From contig JAJSPD010000004.1 in assembly GCA_021307315.1 (NCBI GenBank), positions 62,001 through 126,000 of the forward strand: a DNA stretch of 64,000 bases, read 5' to 3'. The DNA comes from Bisporella sp. PMI_857 (lineage: Eukaryota; Ascomycota; Leotiomycetes; Helotiales; Helotiaceae). The notes below the pieces were generated by a model. That model was not told the DNA's origin, ran no database searches, and worked only from the letters and a program-made list of their open reading frames with translations. Shown here piece after piece: positions 49,249 through 60,830 of the stretch. A program made the translations under genes and the position numbers. The number at the start of each line of letters is the position of its first letter. Position 1 is the stretch's first letter.

Positions 49249-49371
49249 GGCCTGATAGTTCAGTGGTAGAATTCTTGCTTTGGGTGTAAGAGGGTGAGTT
49301 TAAATTAAATATCCACACAGTGTATAGGATACTAACAGGTTAAAGTCTCCGGTTCGATCCCGGATTAGGCC
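49249..49371 (+). tRNA. tRNA-Pro (UGG) with 52-nt insertion in the variable loop
   Basis: Removing 49294-49345 leaves a 71-nt cloverleaf with every arm paired. The acceptor stem is GGCCTGA/TTAGGCC, the D arm GTTC/GAAT, the anticodon stem CTTGC/GTAAG around loop TTTGGGT (anticodon TGG, 49281-49283), the variable loop AGGTC, and the T arm CCGG/CCGG around TTCGATC. A T5 terminator follows at 49381. The 5' half is uninterrupted through the anticodon stem, so the insertion does not sit at the canonical 37/38 site. It begins GTGAGT, contains TACTAAC (49330-49336) and ends AG, the signals of a fungal spliceosomal intron. Whether it is removed, and how, is not known. Confidence 0.85.
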
Positions 49372-50507
49372 CTGATAATATTTTTGCCCCTTGAGCAGGA
49401 TTTATAGATGCTGGCGGAAAAGTTAAAACACCTCTTGCTAAATTGCGAGCAAGTGATCGATGCTCTTATTTTTATTTTTATTATTATTTTTTAGATTTCC
49501 CTTCCTGGAGAGTTCCTTTTTGGTGGGGTGGAGAGAGGTTAAGCGAGACCAGAAAGGGGCAGTCTGACTTCGTACATCAAACTCGAATAACACGAAGATT
49601 TTTATGGTTCTTTTACTGTAGACAGTAACTTCATTCAAAGTTTTATGCTTTAGCGCAAGAACTATGGTTAATTTTAGCAAAATTACGCCGAAACGATGCA
49701 CCTCGAATTGGCTGAAGACCTATGAGAAAATAGGCGCAAGAGTAAGTCTAGCCATGACGGTAGCGCGGACCTCTCAATCAGAAATATTTGAGTATTACAC
49801 AAATATACCCCAAGATACTCTTCTAAAGCACGATTATTACTGCAGGCTTTCTGTTCCATACGATGGTAAGCTTAGGGTTCGGAAACGGTCCGTTGTTCGA
49901 AGCGGCACTCAGTCGTTCAATAACCATGAAACGATACTAGATTCATTTCGAGAAACTAATTTATAATGATTGTAATTTTGTATTCAGAACAGTAAAAATC
50001 CCATCCTAAGCCCTTTCGACCGAATGGTCGTGAACCAACATTTCCCTTTTCTCGCCACACTTGAACTTCAAATGTCGGTACTCATTCAGGGCAAATGTGA
50101 TGACTGCCGTGCTAAAGGACAATTCCAATTTAGGGATCTGCGGGGCCGTTAATAGAACATTCCATGAAATAATGTTGCAGCTGGCTTAATTAGAACCATA
50201 ACGATGCATATTTACCCGGGGGGCTCGGCAGTTCCAGAAAGAGACACTGTTTAACATGAATGTCATATGAACCGCATCACGACCATTATTCATGGCAAGT
50301 GTTATATTTACGAGAGGTAAGGCTTGCGGCAGTTGTGGTGGAGAGCGCAGATCCTGCCAGATGACCCGGCATGATCCTCAACTCAGCAATTCGGGCCAAC
50401 ATGTTTCATGATATAAGGAATGAAATCTTCTGCCTATGAGGCTTATCTGATATCCTGTCTCATCGCTGCTGGCTTTTGCTCTGATTTTACAGTACTTTGC
50501 ATCTAAG
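49372..50507. other. Intergenic
   Basis: A 100-codon open frame (49664-49966) has no recognisable domain and is not called. Otherwise empty. Confidence 0.4.
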
Positions 50508-51768
50508 ATGTATCTCAAACATATCCCCCTAATCCTCGGCCTCCTGGCCCATGATGTCCTCGCCCAGCAGGCGCAAATGATGCGCTTCTCCTGCTCACAA
50601 CTGGTTATAGAGCGTCTAGATCCCCTCGTAAACCCAGGCGCTAGTCCCTCTCCCCACCTCCACCAAATCGTTGGCGGCAACAGCTTCAACGCCTCCATGG
50701 ACCCTAGCAATCACGATCCGCCGACCGTGTCGACATGCACGAGCTGCACCTTCGCCGAGGACTTCTCCAACTATTGGACAGCGAACCTGTATTTCAAAGC
50801 CAGGAATGGAACTCTAAAGAGGGTTCCTCAGATGGCGAATCTGGGACTCAAGGCGGACGGTGGGATTACGGTGTATTATATTCCGCCGTATGATGGGAAG
50901 ACGACTGTTACCGCTTTTAAACCGGTAAGCTGGGCTGTTTTTACGGAGAAGGAACGCTGGGGGGGCTGACATGATATAGGGATTCAGGATGATCGCTGGT
51001 GATCCCATGTTGCGCACCTCAAATGGGATGCAACGTCAAATATGTCATCGTTGCTTCTCGACCATAGAGCAGAACCCATTTGGTGGAGCGCCTTGCACGG
51101 GCAGTGACACGACCTCGCTGCCGACGAAATTCTGCCAGGGAGGTATACGCACAACTATCACTTTCCCCACGTGAGTCTTCTCTTCCATTTATTCAAAGAT
51201 TGTTGCTGATGTTTCAAAACAAAGATGCTGGGACGGTAAGAATACGGATAGTGCCAATCATAAGTCTCACGTTGCATACCCAGCCAGTGGGACATTCGAA
51301 TCTACCGGGCCATGTCCGGCATCTCACCCCGTGCGTCTTCCTCAATTAATGTATGAAATCATGTGGGACACCAGACAATTCAACAACAAGGATCTTTGGC
51401 CTGTAGATACTAAGCAACAACCATTCGTCTACAGCCAAGGTGACGGGTGAGCTTTCCTTCCATTCCAGATCGAACACCGTCTCACATCCTCATAGTACTG
51501 GATATGGCCAACACGGCGACTATCTCTTCGGTTGGAAAGGAGATTCTCTGCAGAGAGCGCTGAATGCTAGATGTCACGTCGACAAATGTAAGGAGCTTGT
51601 ATCGCAGACCTCAGATCAAGCGATGAAATGCACACTGTCGCAGCATGTGAAGGAGCCAGTTGAAGGATGTAAGTCCTTTCATCGATTTGGCTAAAAACGA
51701 GAGCTAATATTTGTGACTGCGAAGGGCTCAATCAACTTCCGGGTGGATTGCCAATTACCTATCGTTAG
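50508..51768 (+). CDS. Secreted DUF1996 family protein
   Basis: Five exons, 50508-50924, 50980-51170, 51225-51446, 51496-51668 and 51725-51768, give 348 aa. A signal peptide ([19 protein letters not shown], residues 1-19) is followed by [20 protein letters not shown] and [12 protein letters not shown], the DUF1996 hallmark. Later motifs [31 protein letters not shown] and QHGDYLFGW are also as expected. All introns are 49-56 bp with consistent phase. DUF1996 proteins are common secreted fungal proteins of unknown activity, often upregulated on solid substrates and sometimes fused to WSC domains, which are absent here. The last splice makes Trp where relatives often have Cys, so the final exon is slightly less certain. 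Confidence 0.88.
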
Positions 51769-52414
51769 AGTCTTGCTGTGAAATACTGAAATTATCAAGA
51801 CAATTTCGATGAGGAACGTTTGGACATGGTATATTCGTGGTGGAGACGTTAGCAAGGGGTCGCTTTATCTGTTGATTTTAATGTATGGTACTGGTATTGT
51901 GAATGGAACGCGTGTGATATGTGGTATCGTTTCAGCGCAGGATGTAGTGAGAATCGGTGTGAAATGGGTAATGTTTTATATCCACGCATATAATTTAAGA
52001 ACTCCAGCGTGTGTTTACCATCAAGAGAATGCTCTAAGCAACCTAAGGTGTTGTATAAATGGCCAAAGCCAGGCCACAGGTTAAGCACACTATCAACTCG
52101 ACAACAGAGATGATGAACCTCATATGCGAAATTGTCCTTGACGCCACAGGCTCCGCCAACTAAGCAGTCTAGAGTAGTCCACACCTTGATGGTTCTCGTC
52201 ACTAGTCAGGAGCTGCGCATATCAAAGAACATCCAAAGCCATTTGATCAACAGTGATTGGCATTCCCCGAGGCTGTGATAAGAACTCCAGAGGAACATCG
52301 TCAATGTCAAATCTCGATATATGGTAGCCTGTTAAGGCGTGAAGCTCGAGATCCGAATTCCTTCTTTTATAACACACTGATTCCCCAAAAAAAAATTGAC
52401 ATTAAAATCTTTGA
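51769..52414. other. Intergenic between convergent genes
   Basis: No feature recognised. Confidence 0.4.
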
Positions 52415-53435
52415 TTACATCATGAGCATGCCCGTGAATAAGGCCATAAGACCAGCAGATATAACAGAACCGACAACTTCAATTCTGCCAGCACGGCTAG
52501 CAGCAGCCGTGGTTGTGGCCGCAGTTGTGGCCGCAGCTGTAGAGTCAGTGGTATTTGTCGAATCCGTCGCAGCTGAGAAGTGTAAGCTTTTGCTTTCGAA
52601 TAGAACAAAGGCGTCCCCTTACCTTGGCTAAGATCCACACCGGCGGCAGAGCAGAGAGATACGAGAGTTGAATTTGCCATGAGCGCATCCAGCTTCTCTT
52701 GTGCCTTGGCCGCTTTTGCTTGTACCCTTGCCGCCTTCTCTTCAGGGGTCTTAGTGGAGTTGCCTGAAAGAGAGTCAGCTTGAATCATACTTTGTTCAAA
52801 GGTGTTCACCTTTTTCGCGAGCCTCAATTGTACTACTAGCAGCCTTAGCAATTTGCTTCTGGAGCTTAGTGATGCTGCTGCAGGTATCAAGATCAGCTTG
52901 AGCTGCGCAGAATGTGGTGAGAGTTGTGTTGCTCTGTAACTCAGCAAGTTTAGTAGCGGCAGCGCTAGCCTTGGCTTGGATTTCAGCAATCTTGGTAGCA
53001 TTTCCCTTAGCGTTACATGTTAATTATTGATATTAAATTGGAATCCAAGGTACATACATTCGTTTTTGATTCAAGTCTGGTTGTATTAGCCGCTTTGGAA
53101 ATCAAATTTTCCATCTTGGAGATAGAATCACAAGCATCGACTGAATCCTCATGGGCTTGAATGACGGCACAGGACTCAGTCAAAGTCGCATTTGCTGATA
53201 GTGTGGTCAACTCCGTGGTGGCCTCTGCTGCCTTGGCCATGAACGCATCAATCGCCGTTTGGTTACCCTCGAACTTGAGAGCGAGTTTAGTCTCATTTGC
53301 AGCGAGATTGGTGATCTTGGTCAATTTTGCAATTGACTTGCATTCAGACTTGATACTTGTTGTACCATTTCTGTTGCCCTTCGCAGAAACTGCTGCTGCG
53401 AGCAGGAATGAGATGAGGATATTTGAAAGCTGCAT
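52415..53435 (-). CDS. HsbA/Mp1-like GPI-anchored cell-wall protein
   Basis: Four exons, 53435-53058, 53005-52810, 52763-52623 and 52572-52415, introns 46-52 bp, 290 aa. A signal peptide (ILISFLLAAAVSA) is followed by about three degenerate helical repeats with the core A-A-x-KL-x-x-L-x-x-N-x-TL and a nearby Cys (LTTLSANATLTESC, LAELQSNTTLTTFC, LDALMANSTLVSLC). This pattern fits the HsbA / cell wall mannoprotein 1 fold, which binds hydrophobic surfaces or lipids. A Thr/Ala-rich stretch (TDSTAATTAATTT) and a hydrophobic C-terminus (VVGSVISAGLMALFTGMLMM) suggest a GPI anchor. It is therefore a wall-exposed protein. Family call moderately sure because repeats are diverged. Confidence 0.78.
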
Positions 53436-54975
53436 CGTAGTTCCAGGGCGACTTGTCGCGGAATGGGTGATTGTGACAAGAAAGACTAATTCTAGAAATA
53501 GATAAAAGTAAATGGTCGATCCAGCGACAAAAGGTCAAGAATGTACAGAGAATATGATGAGATCAACTCAAGAGCTTTCCGATGATGTCCTTAGACTTTC
53601 ACGTCAGAAGCCAAGTCTTATAATAATCAGAGTATGAGGCTCTACCGCGAGCGACCGATCAGCACTCATCATGAATTCTGCTCAAGCGCCAAGGACTACG
53701 CAAGATGGGCTTTTGGTCGTTTGACAGGTTTCAAGAGTGGTGGTGGCAAGCGTGTTTCGTCTGGGCAAAATCTATTTTGGATTGTTGATCAGACTCGACG
53801 CTATGGTTCATGTAGCCATCCGAACGTCGATAGCTCTTCAACCTGTGGCGGCCTCGGCACTGGGAATCTTTAGCCTTGGCAAACTCCAATCAGAACGATA
53901 AGATCAATTGTTAAACCAGCCTGCTTGGAACAATGGCTGACGACAGCTTTGCCTCAGTTTGCGGACGAAACCTAAGGGGCACGGTTGTCGGTTGCCCTGT
54001 GTCGTTTCAGAGTTGCGCCGGAAACGTTGCTGTCGACCAACCACATGTATTTTGTGGGGTAGTGCAAGTGAGTCGCAAGCTGGCCCCACAGACTTGGAAC
54101 CGAAAAGATAAGCTAATAGGCTCCAGATCCTCTGTTTTCACATCGCGCGAAAGGTAAGAAGAATAGTTGCTGATTGTTGGCTTTGACAGGATGTGGAACA
54201 ATAGTCGACTTGACTAGGCGAGCAATCAAATTACAGGATACGTGTGATACTTGCGCAGATTGAGCTCACAGAACACTATTTTCAAGTTTTGAGCTTGTTT
54301 CTTCTAGCACTGAACAAAATATCGTCTTGCACAACCATTGTGGGGACATAAATTGCCAGGATGCGTCTTCAAAATTGGCAGAATTGGCTTCGCTAAAGCT
54401 ATTAGCAAGTTAGGGGGGGCTGTGGTACAGGAAAGGAGGAGGGAGGGAAAGTGTTCACGCCGTGGAAAATTTTTCGGTGGAGGCGTAGCCTTATTTATTT
54501 TGTACGTGTTTCTTAGCAGTAAAGTGATTGGCAGATTTCGGTACTTTTAACTTGTTATAAGTTACATAGACTGGGGGCATGCAACTAAAAGTGCCGAGAT
54601 GAGAACCGCCGCAGAGAGGGCCACAGGTATTCATTCAGGTTACGTTATCAATATCCCATCACTTTACAACTTGACAGAGTGCATCGATAGATGTTGACAC
54701 AACTAAATGATCAAGCAGATGATTATCTGTTCGAGAGTGTTGTTAGGTCACGTAAGCTTGATCACGTCCAAGATATAGATTTCAAAAGCTAATTTGCTCT
54801 TTGTTGCTGAAACCTTAATAATATATGCAGCAAAGTTTCAAACTCCTTCGCACAAGACTTCCAATGGACGAGCACCATGCAGTTCCAAAAACAAACTTTA
54901 AAGAATGCCCCCCAAAAAGGTATACAGACCATACGTTTTGTAAATCACTTGCTGAAAACGGCCTTCGATATAGCA
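53436..54975. other. Intergenic, about 1.5 kb
   Basis: No gene or RNA recognised; short frames only. Confidence 0.4.
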
Positions 54976-55951
54976 TCACTTCAGCTTCAAATCCGCAAAA
55001 ACCGCACGGTGGTCGCTCAGATACACGTCGTCCTTAGCATTAGCATTGCAGAGCACTTCATAACGATCTACCGCCCACTTCTTCTCCTTCACGGGCCCGA
55101 GCCATAAGAAGTCGATGCGCTTTTTCTCGGACTCTTTTCTATGAGGGTTGAACCCTGTAGCTCTGCAAAGGTCGAACGTCAACATTAGCGTCTCCAACAA
55201 GTCCAGCTAAAAAGGAGATATAAGATACTTACGTGGCAAGGGGACCAAATCTCTTGCTCTCTGGGGCTGTAGTATATGCATCTCCGTATCCATTTGCTAC
55301 CATCTCCTTGTATGCGGCGTCACCAGATTCCGCATTAAAGTCTCCAGCAAGTGATACCTCGAGAGGACCCCATTTTTTCTGTACAGCCTTCAGCCTCTCC
55401 AGAATGACTTTTACCCCTTCAGTTCGAGCCTCCTCGCTGATATGATCTAGGTGGGTATTGGCAGCGATGAACTTTTTGCCACTTGTCTTATGCTCAAACA
55501 CACCAATCGTCACAATCCGCTTCGTCTTCGCATTCCAACCTTTCGATGGCTCGTCTGGAGTTGGCGACAACCATTTCGTCTCGGTATGTAAGGCTTTCAG
55601 CACGTCATCTTTGTATAATATAGGCACGTATTCGCCTTCTTTCTTGCCGTCATCACGACCGACTCCAATATGTTTCCATTCCGACCCCAGCCCTTTGTTC
55701 ACATCGTTCAAAGTTGCGTCTGGGACTTCTTGCATGCCAATCAGCGTGACAGCGTCTTTAGATGCATTGCTGATTGTCTCTGAGAGCTGCCGAATCACGA
55801 GCGGTCGGCGCGTTGACCATGGCTGCTCGTTGAAGGCAGGTTTTGCTGGGGTACCGCCCCGGATGTTGAAAGACACTAGTCGTATAGGTAGGTCTGCTGA
55901 GAATGCCGGCACTGCCAGAAGTAGGGAGATAAGCACTTTTTGGAACTGCAT
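54976..55951 (-). CDS. Secreted endonuclease/exonuclease/phosphatase-fold hydrolase
   Basis: Two exons, 55951-55233 and 55162-54976 (70-bp intron), give 301 aa. The start is the Met of MQFQKVLISLLLAVPAFSAD, a signal peptide; an upstream in-frame Met would bury it. EEP motifs follow in order: LVSFNIR, LIGMQEV (catalytic Glu), ANTHLDHIS, LAGDFNAESGD, RIDFLW and LSDHRAVFADL (catalytic Asp-His pair). All key residues are present, so it should be active on phosphodiesters, as a nuclease, sphingomyelinase-like enzyme or sugar-phosphatase; the sequence alone does not choose. It would act outside the cell, possibly in nutrient scavenging. Confidence 0.88.
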
Positions 55952-57179
55952 GATGGGATGAAATGCAAGTTGTGATGATCGGATAGTAACAAGGAAATGG
56001 CACCTAAGTTGCAGTTCCAACTATACCTCCCATAAGAAGGTGAACAAAAAAAGAAAGATAGATTTGGTTATACCTATGGAAAGAAAATGTATATCTGGGG
56101 TGAGATGGAAGAAATATCATCTCAATCGAAGACTTGAATATGCTATATAGGCTGGCTACTTCGTGAATGTTAGTCGACCTGCGCAAATAGAAATGGTTCT
56201 CAAAATAAAATGGTGGCAGTGACAAAGATAATAGGGCTTCAGGTATAATTTAATTCCCAAGCTCTTACGCTCGGCAGCAACCAATACAGGGTGCTATACT
56301 ACCGACATCATTTGATACGTTAAGCAACACGACAAGCCGTGCTGACATTCTTACGAATGAGGCTCAGCATGACGCCTACTACCCGGTGCCCCACCTCGCC
56401 CAAGAAGTGCGCCGAGTGACATAAATCCTTGCGGCTTCGCATATACACCTCGTGCTTGTGCTGAGAAGTTTTCTTCACTTAAATTTGGCTAAATACCGTT
56501 GGCATACCAGCGGAATTCAGAGCCCACCGCCAAAATGCCAAATGCCAAAACGGGCTAAAACTTATGACATTCAATTCATCTAATATATATTTAATTAAAC
56601 CAGTTCTGTATTAATAACACATCTTTGATGGTCTAACGGCTATTATAGACCACAAAGTCGTAGAAACGCCTAAAATGAACCTTTTAGGTAAGAGCTAGTT
56701 AGCAGATATCAGAATTTTAATTATTGTTCTTCCTACTTTAGCTGATCGCCTTATTTTGAATCTATCCTCGTTTGCCTTAGCCTATTTTTCTGCCTCCTCA
56801 ACTTTAGACCCTGTTTGTAACATAAACAATATTGTTATTAATCAAAATCTAAAATACCGAATTTTAAATAGTCGGAAACTAAGCTTTGTAGAAAATCTCT
56901 CATATCTGAAATAATCAGGATATGACAGTAAGCTCGACTCTGAGCACTAGCTATATTGAAGTAATTAGATAGCTACTTGTATAGTTCATAAAGTGGCTGT
57001 GGCTATCAAATTCTATATTTCAGCAGGTAGGAAAGTAGAACATCTATTGCAACAATATAGAAACCATAAATAGTAAAAGACGTAGTAAGCACCAGAAAAT
57101 GTTCAGTGATTCATTAAAGGGACACACTATTCTGGGCAAGTGTATACGAACACCCCAGCTCGCAGACAGCACAGGGGTG
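55952..57179. other. Intergenic, AT-rich
   Basis: No gene. Contains the tRNA fragment at 56620-56652. AT-rich from 56570 to 56900. Confidence 0.4.
56620..56639 (+). repeat. 5' fragment of a tRNA-Asp-like sequence
   Basis: CATCTTTGATGGTCTAACGG is identical to the start of the tRNA-Asp locus at 63830-63849, including the two bases before the tRNA. The anticodon arm and T arm are missing. It is either a truncated tRNA copy or the head of a tRNA-derived repeat. Confidence 0.5.
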
Positions 57180-60116
57180 TCATTTGTCGCACGTTCTTCT
57201 CGGAGCACTGCCTGCTCTTGCCTGTATTTGTTCTTCAAGCTCGAATTTAGCAAGGCTTCTTCCAATTACTGCGACTTCGTCTCGCTTTACAAAGAGCACG
57301 TCTCCTTTCTTGGTTACTTCAATCATGAGATCCAAGTGGTTTGCAATACTCAACCAGTCGGTTGGAAAGAAGAAGTAATTCGAGACGCATCCGGCTTTCC
57401 CGCTGACGGCATCGACAGTGCAGACCCAGTTTCCCTTGTAAAGGAATATCAATTGTTCCGACGAACCAGTGCCAGCAGTGTCAATGAAATAAGTAGGCTT
57501 TGACGACAGCCAAATATACGCTGGCACTGGAACGATAGATGTGATCGTATTCGCTGGGGTCAAGTCAGAAAAAATCCAAAGTATAAGCGTCGATTTCGGG
57601 AGAGGGTGATCAATTTCACTGTACATGGTGGCAAGGAAACTGTTGTTGAACACGGGCTTGATGAAGCGTGGTGCCATATTCGGTCTGATGTCGGCACTCA
57701 GCTGTATTCCCAACAGCGAGGTAAGCTTCTCCAGGGACTTCCAACCGAATATGCGCACCACATTCTGCTTCACATATATAAGCCGAGAAGAGTTGAGCAA
57801 ATGGTTGGCCCACTGGCAAGGCTCTCGATTTTCATGTGCGGTGCTTGCTACGGGATCTGTTTCTTTCCCGGAGATGGACCAAAGAGTATCAGACTCAGCT
57901 GAGCACATCAATATCCGGTCCAGATCCGGACGGTAGATCGCTTGACTAACAACAGACGAGCTTTGGTGGTCAAGCAGACGAGCTTTGGTGGTCAAGCAGA
58001 CGAGCTTTGGTGGTCAAGCAGAACTTCCTCTGTCAACATAGACTTGGAGTGATATTTCAGTTTGTGGATCAAGACCTTGCAGCTTTTGTCTACGCTAACA
58101 AGCGTTCGGTTTATTGAATCAAATACTATGGATGATATCGTAACGCATTTTGCGTGACTAAAAAGGATTCGGATTTGGAGTCCTGTCTCAGTGTCGAAGA
58201 GATATAACGAGCCATCTTCCTTGCCAAAGAAGAAGACTTCCGCACTGTCATCGTAGGCAATATAGGGTATCATCACAGGATCCTCGGGAGACTTCAAAGT
58301 GGTTATCCACGGTTCAGTAGGTGTAGGACTTCGCGCTGGTGTGGTAGGTCGCCTCTTCGAAGGGTGAACTGCATTCTGCCTGATCAGAACAGTCGGCCAC
58401 CAGACATGACAGTGCGAGCCTCTGTTATCGAGTAGTTGCTCACCATCTTCACTAAAACATAGACCTTGGATTCCTAGTTCAACGGAGTCTATTCGATAGA
58501 TCAACTGCAGTGTCTTAAATTTCAATCGCTGAATAGCCCCGGAGGGATCGGCAGTTGCGAGAGTTGAACCATCTGGAGAAGAAATAAGGATGTGGGCGAA
58601 GGCGACAGTCCGCTCTGGAATCTCTCCAGAAGCAGTATCGAAAAGAACTAGTTCGCCGTCCGTATATGCAGCTGCCAAAAATTTCGAGTTTGCTCTAAGG
58701 CATCTGACATCCGATGATCCGTAGGGATGTTGTGAGCTCCGATATGCTCCAGATTCCCTATTATAAACGTCGCGATGAGCAGCACATTCAAGATCCCAAA
58801 CAAGGATATCTTACCCTTCGTAAACGAGTGTAAGAAGCTGAGACTCCAACGAAATCGCGGCCGTGATGGGCCGACGGCACAGCCGTGATGTCATTTCTTC
58901 CAGTCCCTCTGTCCAGTCCACGTTGTCCCCCAATTCACTATTGTTCAAATCCCAGATCTTGACACGGTAGTCCTTCATAGCTGCTGCTAAATAACGGACA
59001 TTTTCCATGAAGGTGAGTGCCATGCACTGCTGGGGTCCATCAATTTTCTGTACTTGGATTTTCGCTTTAGATTTCAATGACTTTTGGGCCTGCTGATACC
59101 AATTGATCCTCTCGGGAGCTGAAGCTTAATAGTCTGACTGATTCCACATGGTCGAAGGTTATGACCTGTTGATGCAAAGTGTGCTTAAATACCATGATCC
59201 TTCCACTGTGACAGCCGATAGCAAATGGGTTTTGGACGACAATATACTCGAGAACTATTCACAAGGATTGGCGATAGTCAACAGGCTGTCACCTCACGTA
59301 TCAGTTCGCACACCACGTACACTAATATTAGGCGATGCCGGTCCAAACTTTCCCTTAGAACTGTTCCAGACGGACAAAAGGGAGGGATCAGATTCCATAT
59401 CGAGGCCGAATAGTCCACAAGGTTGTCTCCAAACTTCATCACCAATCGGGTAGCCCAGGAGCTTAGAAACCGCAATTCTCTTGGACCCTTGGCTTCAGTG
59501 ATTGAACCTTCATTCCCTTCGAGAAAAATTTCCAGTGCCTTGCTAGTATCGATCAACCGACGAATGCAATCGGAATTATTTGCAACCCATTCAATCCAAG
59601 AAAGCATATTGGGCGAGTCAAAGAATCGCACCAACACTACCGAACACCCGTGTCTTCCCAACAAAGATGTGTTAGATGTTCAAATAGTGATTCACAAGCG
59701 TGCCCAATGAATTGAGGCCGACTTTTCGTGTCGCTGGTAAGGCGTGCTCTTCGACGTCGAGTACCTCGCATACCGCCGCTGCTGAGAAACTGCAAACAAG
59801 TCATTGCCAGCCGGCAGTGACCTTATTTCTCATCGATAGAGAATTCAGAGTCACTGCCAGCCTGCAGGAGATAATCACGGGTAGTGAGGTGAATCATTTG
59901 GACACGAGTCTGTTTATCCACGTAGACCAGATGACCACAACTTGACCTGATTGATGCCTTGGCACTATCGATTGAATCCTCGAGATCCAGTCTCAGGGCC
60001 TCGTCAAGCTCGAGTGTTGTCAATAGCCGAGGTGCACACATGGCCCAGGTAATAATAGCCTTGGCAAGCACTTTCCCGTAGACTGCCGTGGATGTGGACC
60101 CACTACATGCAAAATA
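57180..60116 (-). pseudogene. Decayed NACHT-WD40 (STAND/NLR) gene, 5' truncated
   Basis: Reading the minus strand, the segments of a fungal NACHT-WD40 protein occur in order. First the post-NACHT region (ITWAMCAPRLLTTLELDEAL, GHLVYVDKQTRVQMIHLTTR, near 60060-59870), then the pre-repeat linker (LSWIEWVANNSDCIRRLIDT, FGDNLVDYSASIWNLIPPFC, near 59600-59330), then WD repeats (DYRVKIWDL, ILVWDLE, LVLFDTASG) down to 57180. It cannot be translated as one protein: the frame shifts near 59310, a TAA at 58811-58813 interrupts LVYEG-DILVWDLE, and a 22-bp triplication at 57955-58020 shifts the frame again. The NACHT ATPase itself is missing because the gene ends at the MITE starting 60117. Such genes act in fungal non-self recognition. 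Confidence 0.8.
57955..58020. repeat. Perfect 22-bp tandem repeat, three copies
   Basis: Three identical units beginning GACGAGCTTTGG start at 57955, 57977 and 57999. They lie inside the WD40 pseudogene and encode LLDHQSSS on the minus strand. Two extra copies add 44 nt and break the frame. Confidence 0.95.
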
Positions 60117-60475
60117 GTGGTATCTCTGATATAATACTGTAAACCATTTTAATATCATAAATATCATCACTTTGCATGAATATATCAGAAATACTACTGA
60201 TTTACACTAAAGCGAGCTAGTGCACTTAACGCACAAAAGCTTCGAATTTGATAATTTGGCTTTTTTCCTTTAATATCTCGATCATAGCGCTCCAAATAAG
60301 TGACTTTTTCGATAATATAGATCAAGCTAAATTAGCTATCAAAACTCTCGTTGCGAATGCTCTCAAATCGTGGAAAGTTACACATTCCGACAAGAAAAGG
60401 TTCAATATTGCGTGCAAGTCTCGAACTTGTAGCTTCAGTATTCTAAAATTTGTAATAACGTTTCAGAGATACCAC
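60117..60475. mobile_element. TA-flanked MITE with GTGGTATCTCTGA ends
   Basis: 359 bp. The left end GTGGTATCTCTGATA is mirrored by TCAGAGATACCAC at 60463-60475, and both ends abut TA. Inside, the plus strand encodes FFDNIDQAKLAIKTLVANAL and KKRFNIACKSRTCSFSI, which resembles the N-terminal DNA-binding region of MULE-type transposases. This last resemblance is weak. It sits at the broken 5' end of the NACHT-WD40 pseudogene. Confidence 0.6.
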
Positions 60476-60489
60476 TAATTTGTTGCAGT

Positions 60490-60590
60490 CTATCACAGAT
60501 ACCACAAAAGTGGTATCTTTGATAGAGTGATACCAAAAAGGTGGTATGTGTGATATTAATCGACTTTTAGGTGGTATCTCTGATATTTGC
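60490..60590. repeat. Cluster of extra copies of the MITE terminal motif
   Basis: GTGGTATC-TCTGATA-like motifs recur at 60510, 60541 and 60571 (plus strand) and 60495-60505 (minus strand). The 60495-60524 pair is a near-perfect palindrome. These look like nested or abortive insertions, or element ends without bodies. Confidence 0.6.
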
Positions 60591-60595
60591 TGTAG

Positions 60596-60830
60596 AATAA
60601 TTAAATGGCGAGCCTGGCCGTAAGGTGCCCACCACGTCGACACTTAGCCAATAGCGATTTCATAAATTATCGCTGGTATGAAAGTTCGAGTTGCACTTTA
60701 AGTAACATAGATAATTAAATGCGAGCCCAATGGGCGTCAGCTGCCCACAATGCTTATGTTCGGCCAATAACCACCCCATGGTTCACCGCTGAAGAAGGCT
60801 GGCAGTGAAGCCGGAGTTGCACCATAATAC
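60596..60830. repeat. Diverged ~115-bp tandem duplication
   Basis: Two units begin AATTAAATGGCGAGCC (60599) and AATTAAATGCGAGCCC (60714) and share GTGCCCAC/CTGCCCAC, GCCAATA, TATCGCTG/CACCGCTG and GAGTTGCAC in the same order. Many of the differences are transitions. Confidence 0.55.

Noticed and set aside
49664..49966. 100-codon open frame after the tRNA-Pro gene
   Set aside because: No domain or signal; length is within chance expectation.
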